From contig JADHTD010000072.1 of the NCBI GenBank assembly GCA_016776525.1, positions 1 to 10,227 of the forward strand: 10,227 nucleotides of DNA. Direction: 5' to 3'. A model generated the notes under the pieces. The model was not told the origin of the DNA and ran no database searches. It saw nothing but the letters and a program-made list of their open reading frames with translations. Source of the DNA: Rhodospirillales bacterium. Its GTDB lineage: Bacteria > Pseudomonadota > Alphaproteobacteria > Rhodospirillales > JADHTD01. Below, one piece after another: positions 1-6,478 of this stretch (within the stretch, counting starts at the first letter, position 1; every line of letters starts with the position of its first letter). Made by a program: the position numbers and the translations under genes.

Positions 1-240
1 TTCAAGAAGTACGGGGTCGATGCCACGGCCTACGGCCATGCTGGCGATGGCAACATCCACACCCGGCCCCTGATGGACCTGCGGACCCAGGAACATGTGG
101 ACAAACACCCGCACAAGATGATGCAGGGCGATGTAGGCGACATCGACTCCCAAGACGATGGCGATCAAATTCATTTCCGCTTGTCCGCCCGGCGAAAAAG
201 CCAGGATGACGGAAACCAGGTCGACATCGACGACGCTTGA
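1..240 (+). pseudogene. Internal fragment of FAD-linked oxidase (GlcD/YdiJ-like), broken at about 105
   Basis: Frame 1 on the plus strand opens with FKKYGVDATAYGHAGDGNIH followed by TRPLMDL and EHVDK (bases 1-105). The HAGDGN-x-H signature lies in the C-terminal cap domain of FAD-linked oxidases such as glycolate oxidase GlcD, D-lactate dehydrogenases and the large FAD plus Fe-S oxidases of the YdiJ type; the following RPLMDL best suits the last group. These enzymes should continue for a hundred or more residues, including a GEHGDG-like motif. Instead, after codon 35 the frame reads low-complexity polar sequence, which is only the antisense of the AbrB-type gene, and stops with TGA at 238-240. 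Only bases 1-105 are therefore genuine oxidase sequence. The 5' part lies outside the window. The family call is fairly firm; the exact subfamily is not. Confidence 0.6.
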
Positions 241-1110
241 AACGACGGCGGTAAAGGCCAGGGTCAGCAATAGAATGAGCGTGATAAACCCAAGGGACTG
301 CGTGACAATGCGGCCGATCTCCCGGGTCGTGCTCCCCAGGTACATACAGCCTATGTGGACGCCAATGGCCCACTGAGCCAGATTGGTCAATTCAATCGGC
401 GGCCTGGCTTCGGTCAATCCCGCCATATGGACTATGGCGCTGACGATCATCGGGCCAACCACGGTGGCGCCGCTGATTTTAAGGCGCGCCGCCACATACC
501 AGCCAAACAACCCGCAGGCGGTCAGAACGCCGTAATCCCACACGCTCAGATCAAGCAGTGAAATACCGCTCTGCGAACGGGCGCCGAGTTCCACATCCCC
601 CACCCATTGAATAAAAAAGGGCAACAGGAAAACCAAAACCAATATCCGGGTTGCATGCACCAGGGCCAACGTCCGTTCGCTGGCGCCAAGGTCATGGCCC
701 ATGGCGATCATGTCCTGGAGGCCGCCGGGCATGGACGAGAAAAAAGCCGTCGGTTTATCGAAACCGGCGACTTTCTGGAAGTAGAGGTATCCAAAGCCGC
801 CCATGAGGACGACATAGGGCAAAACAAACGAGAGGCTGATGGCCATCTCTTCAACCCGGCCGAAAACGGCCGGCGTAAAGGCGCTGCCGATGGCGACGCC
901 GAGGACTATTCGCATGACCTGGGCCAGTTGCCGGTCACCCTGTAAGGGGGCGTTGAACAGGACCAGTATGAGGCACGCCGACATGGCCCCCAGCATCCAG
1001 GGCAAGGGCAGGTTGAAATGATAAAAAACATAGCCGCCGGCGGCCCCGGCGCCCAAAGCAACCAGCCGCCGTTTCCAGGAGCGCTGTTGGGGTATGGCTT
1101 GTTTGGCCAT
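1..1110 (-). CDS. AbrB-duplication family membrane protein, 3' end lost at junction
   Basis: The start is ATG at 1110, reading MAKQAIPQQR. The frame stays open to the window edge (370 codons), but only about 335 residues look authentic. It is a very hydrophobic, multi-helix inner-membrane protein with the two-fold repeat of the AbrB family (named after the E. coli aidB regulator; function poorly known, often suspected to be transport). Repeat 1 has the PWMLGAM motif near residue 37 and FFSSMPGGLQDM near 123. Repeat 2 has SGATVVGPM near 213, AFSPGGQAEMN near 303 and ALHHLVRVF at 327-335. The family normally ends shortly after this last helix, but here the frame runs into the antisense of the FAD oxidase fragment and no stop appears. 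It follows the upstream dehydrogenase by 5 bases and so is the last visible operon gene. Its ribosome site is weak, suggesting coupled translation. An auxiliary transporter role is inference. Confidence 0.8.
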   Translation of the reverse strand, partial: MAKQAIPQQRSWKRRLVALGAGAAGGYVFYHFNLPLPWMLGAMSACLILVLFNAPLQGDRQLAQVMRIVLGVAIGSAFTPAVFGRVEEMAISLSFVLPYVVLMGGFGYLYFQKVAGFDKPTAFFSSMPGGLQDMIAMGHDLGASERTLALVHATRILVLVFLLPFFIQWVGDVELGARSQSGISLLDLSVWDYGVLTACGLFGWYVAARLKISGATVVGPMIVSAIVHMAGLTEARPPIELTNLAQWAIGVHIGCMYLGSTTREIGRIVTQSLGFITLILLLTLAFTAVVSSVVDVDLVSVILAFSPGGQAEMNLIAIVLGVDVAYIALHHLVRVFVHMFLGPQVHQGPGVDVAIASMAVGRGIDPVLLE

Positions 1111-1115
1111 CTTTG

Positions 1116-2180
1116 TTAAGCGTCCGAAAGTGTCTGTGCCAGCAGGGCGGCAAAGGCCTTGGTGCCCAGCACCCCGCCAAGATCCCGGGTCCGGCTTTCC
1201 GGGGTTTTGAGCACCCCCTTGACGGTTTCATCCAAGGCCGCAGCAGCCTGCCCGAAATCGTTCCGGCCGTGGCGCTGGCCGAGCCAGTCGAGCAGCATGC
1301 CGGTGGATTTTATGAGGGCCACCGGGTTGGCCAAATCCTGACCGGCGATATCCGGCGCCGATCCATGGGCCGCCTGGGCGACGGCATGCTCATGCCCGGC
1401 ATTGATCGAGCCACCGAGGCCCAAACCGCCGGACAGTTCGGCGGCCTCGTTGGACAGGATATCGCCGAACATGTTGGTGGTGACGATAACGTCAAAGGAG
1501 CCGGGTTCCCGGACCAACAGGGAAGCCATGGCATCCACGTGCTCGTCGTCGGCCTCGATTTCCGGAAAATCCTTCAAAACCTCATCGGCGGCGTCCAGGA
1601 ACAGGCCGTCGCTGAGTTTGAGCACATTGGCTTTGTGCACGATGGTCAGTTTCTTTCGCCGCCCCAGGGCCAGCTTGCTGGCGGCCTCGACCACCCGGCG
1701 TGATCCTTCCCGGGAAATCTTACGCACGGCCAGGGCCAGGTCCGGGTCCGGCATCATCTCGCCCGATCCGGCAAACATGGTGCGGTCGGCGTAAAAGCCT
1801 TCGGTATTTTCACGCACAATAATCAGGTCCATATCCGGGGCCAGGCAATCGACGCCTTTGAAAGCCACCGACGGGCGGATGTTGGCGAACAGGTCCAAGG
1901 CCATCCGCAGGCCGCCGGACGGGTTGATGCCGCCTTGCTCCTTCGGCGGATAGTCGGCATGAGAAACGGGGCCGAGGACAACGCCGTCGGCCTGCCGGGC
2001 CATCTCGATAACGGCGTCCGGTAAGGTGGACCCGTTTTTCTCCAAACTGTCGAAACCGATCAGGGCATGTTCGAATTGGAGGTTGAGGGAGAACCGGGTA
2101 TCGAGGGCCTTGAGAACTTTTTCCGCCGCCTGACAGAGTTCCGGTCCGATACCGTCACCGGGTAGGATGAGAAGTTTCAT
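1116..2180 (-). CDS. Isocitrate/isopropylmalate dehydrogenase family protein (NAD-type)
   Basis: This 354-residue beta-decarboxylating hydroxyacid dehydrogenase is full length for the family, which includes isopropylmalate, tartrate/D-malate and isocitrate dehydrogenases. The start at 2180 (MKLLILPGDGIGPE) places the family's first strand correctly; an in-frame start at 2261 would overlap the upstream gene and add unrelated residues. Visible motifs are RENTEGFYADRT with the catalytic Tyr130, VHKANVLK with Lys183, EHVDA with Asp216, NMFGDILSNEA (236-246, Asp240) and HGSAPDIAG (272-280). The PDIAG form, rather than PKYAG, is the known signature for NAD over NADP in this family. Position 244, where isopropylmalate and D-malate enzymes usually carry a third metal-binding Asp, is Asn. 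The ribosome site overlaps the stop of the preceding Ldh gene. Likely reaction: oxidative decarboxylation of a (2R)-hydroxy di- or tricarboxylate to a 2-oxoacid plus CO2 in the cytoplasm. The exact substrate cannot be read from sequence. Confidence 0.9.
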   Translation of the reverse strand: MKLLILPGDGIGPELCQAAEKVLKALDTRFSLNLQFEHALIGFDSLEKNGSTLPDAVIEMARQADGVVLGPVSHADYPPKEQGGINPSGGLRMALDLFANIRPSVAFKGVDCLAPDMDLIIVRENTEGFYADRTMFAGSGEMMPDPDLALAVRKISREGSRRVVEAASKLALGRRKKLTIVHKANVLKLSDGLFLDAADEVLKDFPEIEADDEHVDAMASLLVREPGSFDVIVTTNMFGDILSNEAAELSGGLGLGGSINAGHEHAVAQAAHGSAPDIAGQDLANPVALIKSTGMLLDWLGQRHGRNDFGQAAAALDETVKGVLKTPESRTRDLGGVLGTKAFAALLAQTLSDA

Positions 2181-2185
2181 TGTGA

Positions 2186-2193
2186 CTTCCTTA
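2186..2193 (-). promoter_or_regulatory. Ribosome binding site TAAGGAAG that sets the start at 2180
   Basis: On the minus strand TAAGGAAG lies five bases before the ATG at 2180. Its first three bases are the stop codon of the upstream Ldh-type gene. This supports the short start for the isocitrate/isopropylmalate dehydrogenase and implies that terminating ribosomes can re-initiate, keeping the two dehydrogenases at linked levels. Confidence 0.7.
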
Positions 2194-3291
2194 CACCGTT
2201 TCGCCGAAGAGACAGTCAACGCCGGTCGCCACCCCGACATCTTGCAAGGCGGCCCGCACATCGGCGGTGAGCGGGATGCCGCGCGCCCGGTTGTGGGCCG
2301 CTTTTAGCTCTTCGGGTTCGCCCGGCGCAAGGATGCTCTCAAAACCTTCCGCCTTGGGCAACCCCTTGGCCCGTTGGGCCAAATCCGTCATGCGCTCCTC
2401 AAAGTCGGCGAGGGGCATGAACAGGTCAGCCCGCATGGCGATCATCACATGGCCGACATTCTGCGGCCGGTCCAGACCGGTAAACGGGTTGGCCACGTCG
2501 CCCCCATAGGCGGCGCCTGTAAAGACACCGCCCAGAACGTCGTTCATCCAGGAAAGGGCTGCCCCTTTCACACCGCCGAACGGCAGCACCACGCCTTCAA
2601 AGGCGGCGGCGCCGTCGGTGGTAGGCTGGCCATCCTTATCAAGCGCCAGGCCTTCGGGAATCGCTTCCCCCCTTTGCGCCGCGAACTTGAGTTTACCGCG
2701 GGCCACGTTGCTCATGGCCATGTCGATGAGGAACGGCGCACCGTCCCCAGTGGGTGCAGAAAAGGCAAAGGGATTGGTCCCCAGCAGAGCCCGTGCGCCG
2801 CCCCAGGGCGGTAGGGCCGCTGAGGCATTGGTGTGAACGAAACCGAGACAGTCTGCTGCAACCGCCTGCTTGGCATAGACTGCTGCCATGCCGAAATGGC
2901 CGCTGTTGCGGACTCCGGCCAAACCGACTCCGGCTTCCTGGGCGATAGTGATGGCTTCATCCATGGCCCGTGGGGCGACGACGAGACCGAGCCCATCATC
3001 CCCGTCAACCAGGGCGGCAGCCGGGGCCACCCGTTCGACGCGGATATCGGGGGCGGCCTTGGCGACACCGTTGACCAGGCGCTCTACGTACATGGGAACC
3101 CGGGCAACCCCGTGCGACCAGACGCCACGCAGGTCCGCTTCGACCAAGCCGTCGGCGCAGGTTCCGGCATCGTCTTCGGAGAGGCCGCAGGCGGCAAATA
3201 CGGAGCCGACGAATGACCGGACGGCGTCCGCATCAATAAACTGCACGCTGTCAGATTGATCGGGACCGGCGGGCGACTTGTCGGTGGCCAT
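2191..3291 (-). CDS. Ldh family (malate/L-lactate/ureidoglycolate type) NAD(P)-dependent oxidoreductase
   Basis: The product has 366 residues, the normal size for the Ldh2/MDH type-2 family, which is unrelated to classical Rossmann-fold malate dehydrogenase. Members reversibly oxidise (S)-2-hydroxyacids such as malate, sulfolactate or ureidoglycolate, or reduce cyclic imines. Motifs include DLRGVWSHGVARVPMY (53-68) with the family's catalytic His60, NSGHFGMAAVYA (129-140), TNASAALPPWGG (154-165), LGTNPFAFSAP (170-180), DMAMSNVARGKL (190-201), PEGLALDKDGQPTTD (212-226) and GGVKGAALSWMNDVLGGVFTG (239-259). The start at 3291 is six bases after the stop of the PrpF-family gene; the ribosome site is weak, so translation is probably coupled. 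It lies between the isomerase and the decarboxylating dehydrogenase, which suggests both dehydrogenases act on intermediates of the imported acid. Substrate is unassigned. Confidence 0.88.
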   Translation of the reverse strand: MATDKSPAGPDQSDSVQFIDADAVRSFVGSVFAACGLSEDDAGTCADGLVEADLRGVWSHGVARVPMYVERLVNGVAKAAPDIRVERVAPAAALVDGDDGLGLVVAPRAMDEAITIAQEAGVGLAGVRNSGHFGMAAVYAKQAVAADCLGFVHTNASAALPPWGGARALLGTNPFAFSAPTGDGAPFLIDMAMSNVARGKLKFAAQRGEAIPEGLALDKDGQPTTDGAAAFEGVVLPFGGVKGAALSWMNDVLGGVFTGAAYGGDVANPFTGLDRPQNVGHVMIAMRADLFMPLADFEERMTDLAQRAKGLPKAEGFESILAPGEPEELKAAHNRARGIPLTADVRAALQDVGVATGVDCLFGETV

Positions 3292-3297
3292 AACCCG

Positions 3298-4392
3298 TCA
3301 GCGCCCGTCCCAGATTGCGGCCGGAACCAGGATACTGCCTACAAATATGGGCCGGGCCGTGCGGGTGATGCCGCCGTAACCGAAGGTCATATCGGGGCCG
3401 TGCCCATCGACGGAAAGTTCAACAAACATATCGCCCAGGGGATGTTCGATGGTGATCTGCTCTATGGGGGTTCTTTCCACCACGCTCAGTCCGTCGGCAA
3501 CCGTGCCTTCCATGACGGCGCAGGTGGCGACACAGATGCCGCCGGTAACCGCATGCGACGGATGACAATTCTGCGGCACAAAATACCGCGACGTGATAGA
3601 CCCCCCGTTTCGGGGGGCGGCCAGCAGGCCGACTTTCGGCGTGACTTTGCCGGTAACATCGCCCATCCCCATGCGGCGGCCGGCCTCCATCCGGATAACC
3701 TCAAAGCGTTCGATCAGGTCGCTATTCTGATCCAGTTCCTCTTTGCTCTCAAAGCCCGTTACGCCTAAATCCGCCGCCCGCATAATGACCATCGGCATAG
3801 CCACATCCATACAGGTTACGTCGATGCCGTTGATGTCCTCCCGAGCCTTGCCGGTCGGCAGCAGGCCGTTTGTTTTGGACCCGTCCACTTCCCGCATCCT
3901 TAGCAGGACCGGCGCCGACGTTCCCGGCACACCGTCAATCGCCGTATCGCCTTCGTAGTCGACGACGCCCCCCGGCGTCTGAACGACGGCGTCCGTCTTG
4001 GCGCCTGTATTGACGCTGTGGATGCGAACGACGGTTTCACCATCGTCGGCTTCGACCAGACCGCTTTCGATGGCAAACGGGCCGATGCCCGACAACATGT
4101 TGCCGCAGGTCGGTCCGGTATCGACCAGCGGTTGATCGACGGAGACCTGGGCAAAAAAGTAGTCGACGTCACAGTCTTCGACCGTTGACGGCCCGACCAT
4201 GGCAACTTTGCTGGTGACGGATTCGGTGCCGCCGATGCCGTCGACTTGCAGGGGATGGGGCGACCCCATGGCGGCCAACAGAACCCGGTCCCGGGTATCG
4301 GCATCGTCCGGCAAATCCTTCAAATGGAAGTAAGGGCCCCGCGATGTGCCGCCGCGCATCATGACGCAGGGAATGGCTGTTTGTTTGGTCAT
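3298..4392 (-). CDS. PrpF / 4-oxalomesaconate tautomerase family isomerase
   Basis: This 364-residue cytoplasmic protein belongs to the PrpF family (DUF453, diaminopimelate epimerase-like fold). Known members are 2-methylaconitate cis-trans isomerase PrpF and 4-oxalomesaconate tautomerase GalD, which move a double bond or proton in unsaturated tricarboxylates. Family marks are MRGGTSRGPYF (12-22), AAMGSPHPLQVDGIGG (40-55), TSKVA with Lys62, CGNMLSGIGPFAIE with Cys96, SVNTGAK (126-132), KVGLLAAP (253-260) and CHPSHAVTGG (276-285). Lys62 and Cys96 match the residues implicated in catalysis in Shewanella PrpF. The chosen start at 4392 has TAGGA seven A bases upstream; the longer reading to 4494 would run back into the permease gene. 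It sits 20 bases after the permease stop. The neighbouring transporter fits a tricarboxylate substrate. No aconitase or 2-methylcitrate synthase is beside it, so a methylcitrate-cycle role is not supported; tautomerase or aconitate-type isomerase are both possible. Confidence 0.9.
   Translation of the reverse strand: MTKQTAIPCVMMRGGTSRGPYFHLKDLPDDADTRDRVLLAAMGSPHPLQVDGIGGTESVTSKVAMVGPSTVEDCDVDYFFAQVSVDQPLVDTGPTCGNMLSGIGPFAIESGLVEADDGETVVRIHSVNTGAKTDAVVQTPGGVVDYEGDTAIDGVPGTSAPVLLRMREVDGSKTNGLLPTGKAREDINGIDVTCMDVAMPMVIMRAADLGVTGFESKEELDQNSDLIERFEVIRMEAGRRMGMGDVTGKVTPKVGLLAAPRNGGSITSRYFVPQNCHPSHAVTGGICVATCAVMEGTVADGLSVVERTPIEQITIEHPLGDMFVELSVDGHGPDMTFGYGGITRTARPIFVGSILVPAAIWDGR
3601..3617 (-). 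repeat. Perfect 7-bp GC inverted repeat inside the PrpF-family gene
   Basis: CCCCCCG and CGGGGGG are separated by three bases and would fold into a tight, very stable stem in the mRNA at codons around residues 259-264 (PRNGG). There is no U tract after it, so it is not an intrinsic terminator. It could slow ribosomes, or be a chance result of Pro and Gly codons. It is also a site where sequencing errors are likely, though the reading frame is intact. Confidence 0.5.
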
Positions 4393-4412
4393 TTTTTTTC
4401 CTACAACGAAAC

Positions 4413-6404
4413 CTATATCGAACCGATGGGCCACGGAAGGTCTATGACTTTGTGTTGCAGCAGCCCCCAAGGCAGGTCGAGGGTCATAAGCCAAGACAGG
4501 AACATCAATATGGCGTCCGCCATAAGGGTCAGGACAACGGTCCGGACCCAGGTCGCTTTTGCTTCCAGCCTGAGGAAGGCGACGAAGAAAACATTCAAAG
4601 CGATGAAAAAACCGGTCAGCGCCGTTAAACCCAACAGCCCAATGATCCAGATCAGGAAATACCAGATGCCTTTCTCGGGCACTTTAAAGGAGGCGACGCC
4701 TGGGCGCTCTTCATCATAATTGAATGTGTTTTGTTCACCGCCGCTCTGCCAGACACCCTTTATCACAAAAATGGCGGCGACCAGCATGACGGCGCCGACG
4801 CCCATGGTGAAGACGGAACCCAGGGTGCTGTGTTTGGTTGAATCATACAGGGCGTACAGGAACACAATTCCGACGAAACCGGAGAATATCAGTTGCGGCC
4901 TCAAATCGGCGGCATGGACACTCGTCACATCATGGACTTCTTCTTCCGCTTGCGGCTTGTTGCGGGCTCCGAGGAAGACGGAAATAACGGTGATAATGGC
5001 AAGCACAATGACGCCGGGCCGGGTAAGGAAACTCCATTCATGAAATTGGATTGCCTGATACAGGTAGACCTCGACCTGATCGGCCAGCACGAAGCCGATC
5101 AACAGGGCCGGCCTCGACCAGCCGAAGCGTTTCATGCCAACGCCCAGAAGGCCGATCAGGACCAGGGCGATAAAATCCATCAGATCGCGGCTGGCCTGGA
5201 AAGCGGCAAAGGATATGACCATCAACATAAACGGCGCCAACAGGTGGTAGCGGATGGTGGTCAGCCGCGCGATGACCGGCGACAGGAACAGGCAAAGACC
5301 GGCGCCGACCACGTTCGCAAACGCAAGTGTCCAGACGATGGTATAGGTGGTCGGCAGTTCAGCCGTTAAAAGCCGGGGGCCCGGCTCCAGGCCGATCAGG
5401 ATTAAGCCGCCGATAAAGACGGCCATGGAACCACTGCCCGGGATGCCGAACAGCAGGGTCGGGATCAAGCCGCCGCCTTCCTTCGCGTTGTTTGCGGATT
5501 CTGGGGCCAGCACGCCGCGGATATCACCGGTGCCGAACTTTGATTTGTCTTTTGACGTTTGCACCACATGACCGTAGGCGATCCAGTCGACGACCGACCC
5601 GCCGAGCCCCGGGATGGCCCCGATCAGGGTGCCGATACCGGCACACCGGAGGCACAGCCAGCGGTTTCGGAACATATCCTGCAATCCATGCAGCCAGCCT
5701 TTTCCCAGGGTCGCCCCTTTGGCGATGGTGCCGGATTTGCGGAGCAGGTCGACCACTTCCGGAAAGGCGAAGACGCCCAGGCCGACGACGACCAGGGGGA
5801 TGCCGTCGGCCAGGTAATTAATGTCAAAGGTCATCCGCCATTCGCCGGTGGCCGGCGCCCCGCCAATGGCGCCGATGACCAGCCCTAAGCCGCAGGACGC
5901 CACCCCTTTCCAGATGTTCTGGCCGGACAGAACACCGACCATGGAAATACCGAGCACCGCCAGCATGAACAGTTCGGCCGTGGTAAAGAACAGAATGACC
6001 GGTCTGGCGATCAATACGAAAAAGGTCAGAATGAAGGCCCCGAACAGACCGCCGAACAGCGATGCCGAAAAGGCGGCGCCCAGCGCCCGGGCCGCTTCGC
6101 CTTTTTTGGCCAACGGAAAACCATCCAGCACGGTCGCCTGGGAGGCGCTTGATCCTGGGATACCCATCAGAACCGAGGTAAAGGTGTCGGACGTCGGAAT
6201 AACGGCGACCAGGCCGACCAGCATGGCCAGGGCCGAAACCGGGTCCATGCCGTGGAGAAAAGGGATGCACAATGACAGGCCGACGATGCCACCCAGTCCG
6301 GGAAAAACCCCGACCACCAAGCCAAGGAGAACCCCCACCACCATGTACGTCAGGTGTTGGATGGTAAAAAGGATGGTAAAGGCTTCAGTCAGTGCTTCTA
6401 ACAT
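4413..6404 (-). CDS. tctA: Tripartite tricarboxylate transporter permease, TctA fused to a TctB-like domain
   Basis: The 663-residue inner-membrane protein has TctA (about 500 residues) in residues 1-480. It shows the two-fold TctA repeat: GVFPGLGG (32-39) with GIPGSSASQATVLDGFPLAK (81-100), and GAIPGLGGSVVDW (262-274) with APESANNAKEGGGLIPTLLF (300-319) and GIPGSGSM (320-327). After a charged linker (480-503, rich in E and D) a second hydrophobic module at 504-641 has about four to five helices and ends in LDLPWG, the size and layout of the small subunit TctB. No separate tctB exists between the binding-protein and permease genes, so this is best read as a TctA-TctB fusion. It imports a carboxylate handed over by TctC using an ion gradient. 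The start at 6404 has no clear ribosome site. Transcription must pass the hairpin at 6431-6467, so permease output is likely below that of the binding protein. Confidence 0.93.
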   Translation of the reverse strand: MLEALTEAFTILFTIQHLTYMVVGVLLGLVVGVFPGLGGIVGLSLCIPFLHGMDPVSALAMLVGLVAVIPTSDTFTSVLMGIPGSSASQATVLDGFPLAKKGEAARALGAAFSASLFGGLFGAFILTFFVLIARPVILFFTTAELFMLAVLGISMVGVLSGQNIWKGVASCGLGLVIGAIGGAPATGEWRMTFDINYLADGIPLVVVGLGVFAFPEVVDLLRKSGTIAKGATLGKGWLHGLQDMFRNRWLCLRCAGIGTLIGAIPGLGGSVVDWIAYGHVVQTSKDKSKFGTGDIRGVLAPESANNAKEGGGLIPTLLFGIPGSGSMAVFIGGLILIGLEPGPRLLTAELPTTYTIVWTLAFANVVGAGLCLFLSPVIARLTTIRYHLLAPFMLMVISFAAFQASRDLMDFIALVLIGLLGVGMKRFGWSRPALLIGFVLADQVEVYLYQAIQFHEWSFLTRPGVIVLAIITVISVFLGARNKPQAEEEVHDVTSVHAADLRPQLIFSGFVGIVFLYALYDSTKHSTLGSVFTMGVGAVMLVAAIFVIKGVWQSGGEQNTFNYDEERPGVASFKVPEKGIWYFLIWIIGLLGLTALTGFFIALNVFFVAFLRLEAKATWVRTVVLTLMADAILMFLSWLMTLDLPWGLLQHKVIDLPWPIGSI

Positions 6405-6430
6405 GGGAGCAGCTTAATAAAATAATGTAT

Positions 6431-6467
6431 AGAAGGAAAATGGGCGGTGAACCAAGTCCACCGCCCA
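6431..6467 (-). terminator. Hairpin attenuator between tctC and the permease gene
   Basis: On the minus strand a perfect 9-bp stem (TGGGCGGTG / CACCGCCCA, 6467-6459 and 6449-6441) with a 9-base loop is followed by TTTTCCTTCT. It starts 12 bases after the tctC stop codon. The short, interrupted U tract suggests a leaky intrinsic terminator or a 3' mRNA-stabilising stem. Such an element fits the usual need for more binding protein than permease. The gap 6405-6478 contains nothing else that I recognise. Confidence 0.75.
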
Positions 6468-6478
6468 TAATCAGGGAC

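Noticed and set aside
2..373. 123-codon minus-strand open frame at the left edge
   Set aside because: It is out of frame with the AbrB-type reading, which carries the family's repeat motifs; this frame is Arg/His/Pro-rich and matches nothing.
1113..1703. 196-codon plus-strand open frame
   Set aside because: Antisense of the isocitrate/isopropylmalate family gene, whose motifs are complete on the minus strand.
2181..2261. N-terminal extension of the isocitrate/isopropylmalate family protein to 2261
   Set aside because: It overlaps the Ldh-type gene and adds residues before the first strand; the ATG at 2180 has a good ribosome site.
4393..4494. N-terminal extension of the PrpF-family protein to 4494
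   Set aside because: It would overlap the end of the permease gene by about 80 bases, while ATG at 4392 has a TAGGA site and begins at the family's conserved N-terminus.
5821..6417. 198-codon plus-strand open frame opposite the permease gene
   Set aside because: Composition (Pro, Thr, Ser, Arg) is typical of an antisense shadow of a membrane-protein gene, and the minus-strand reading has full TctA motifs.
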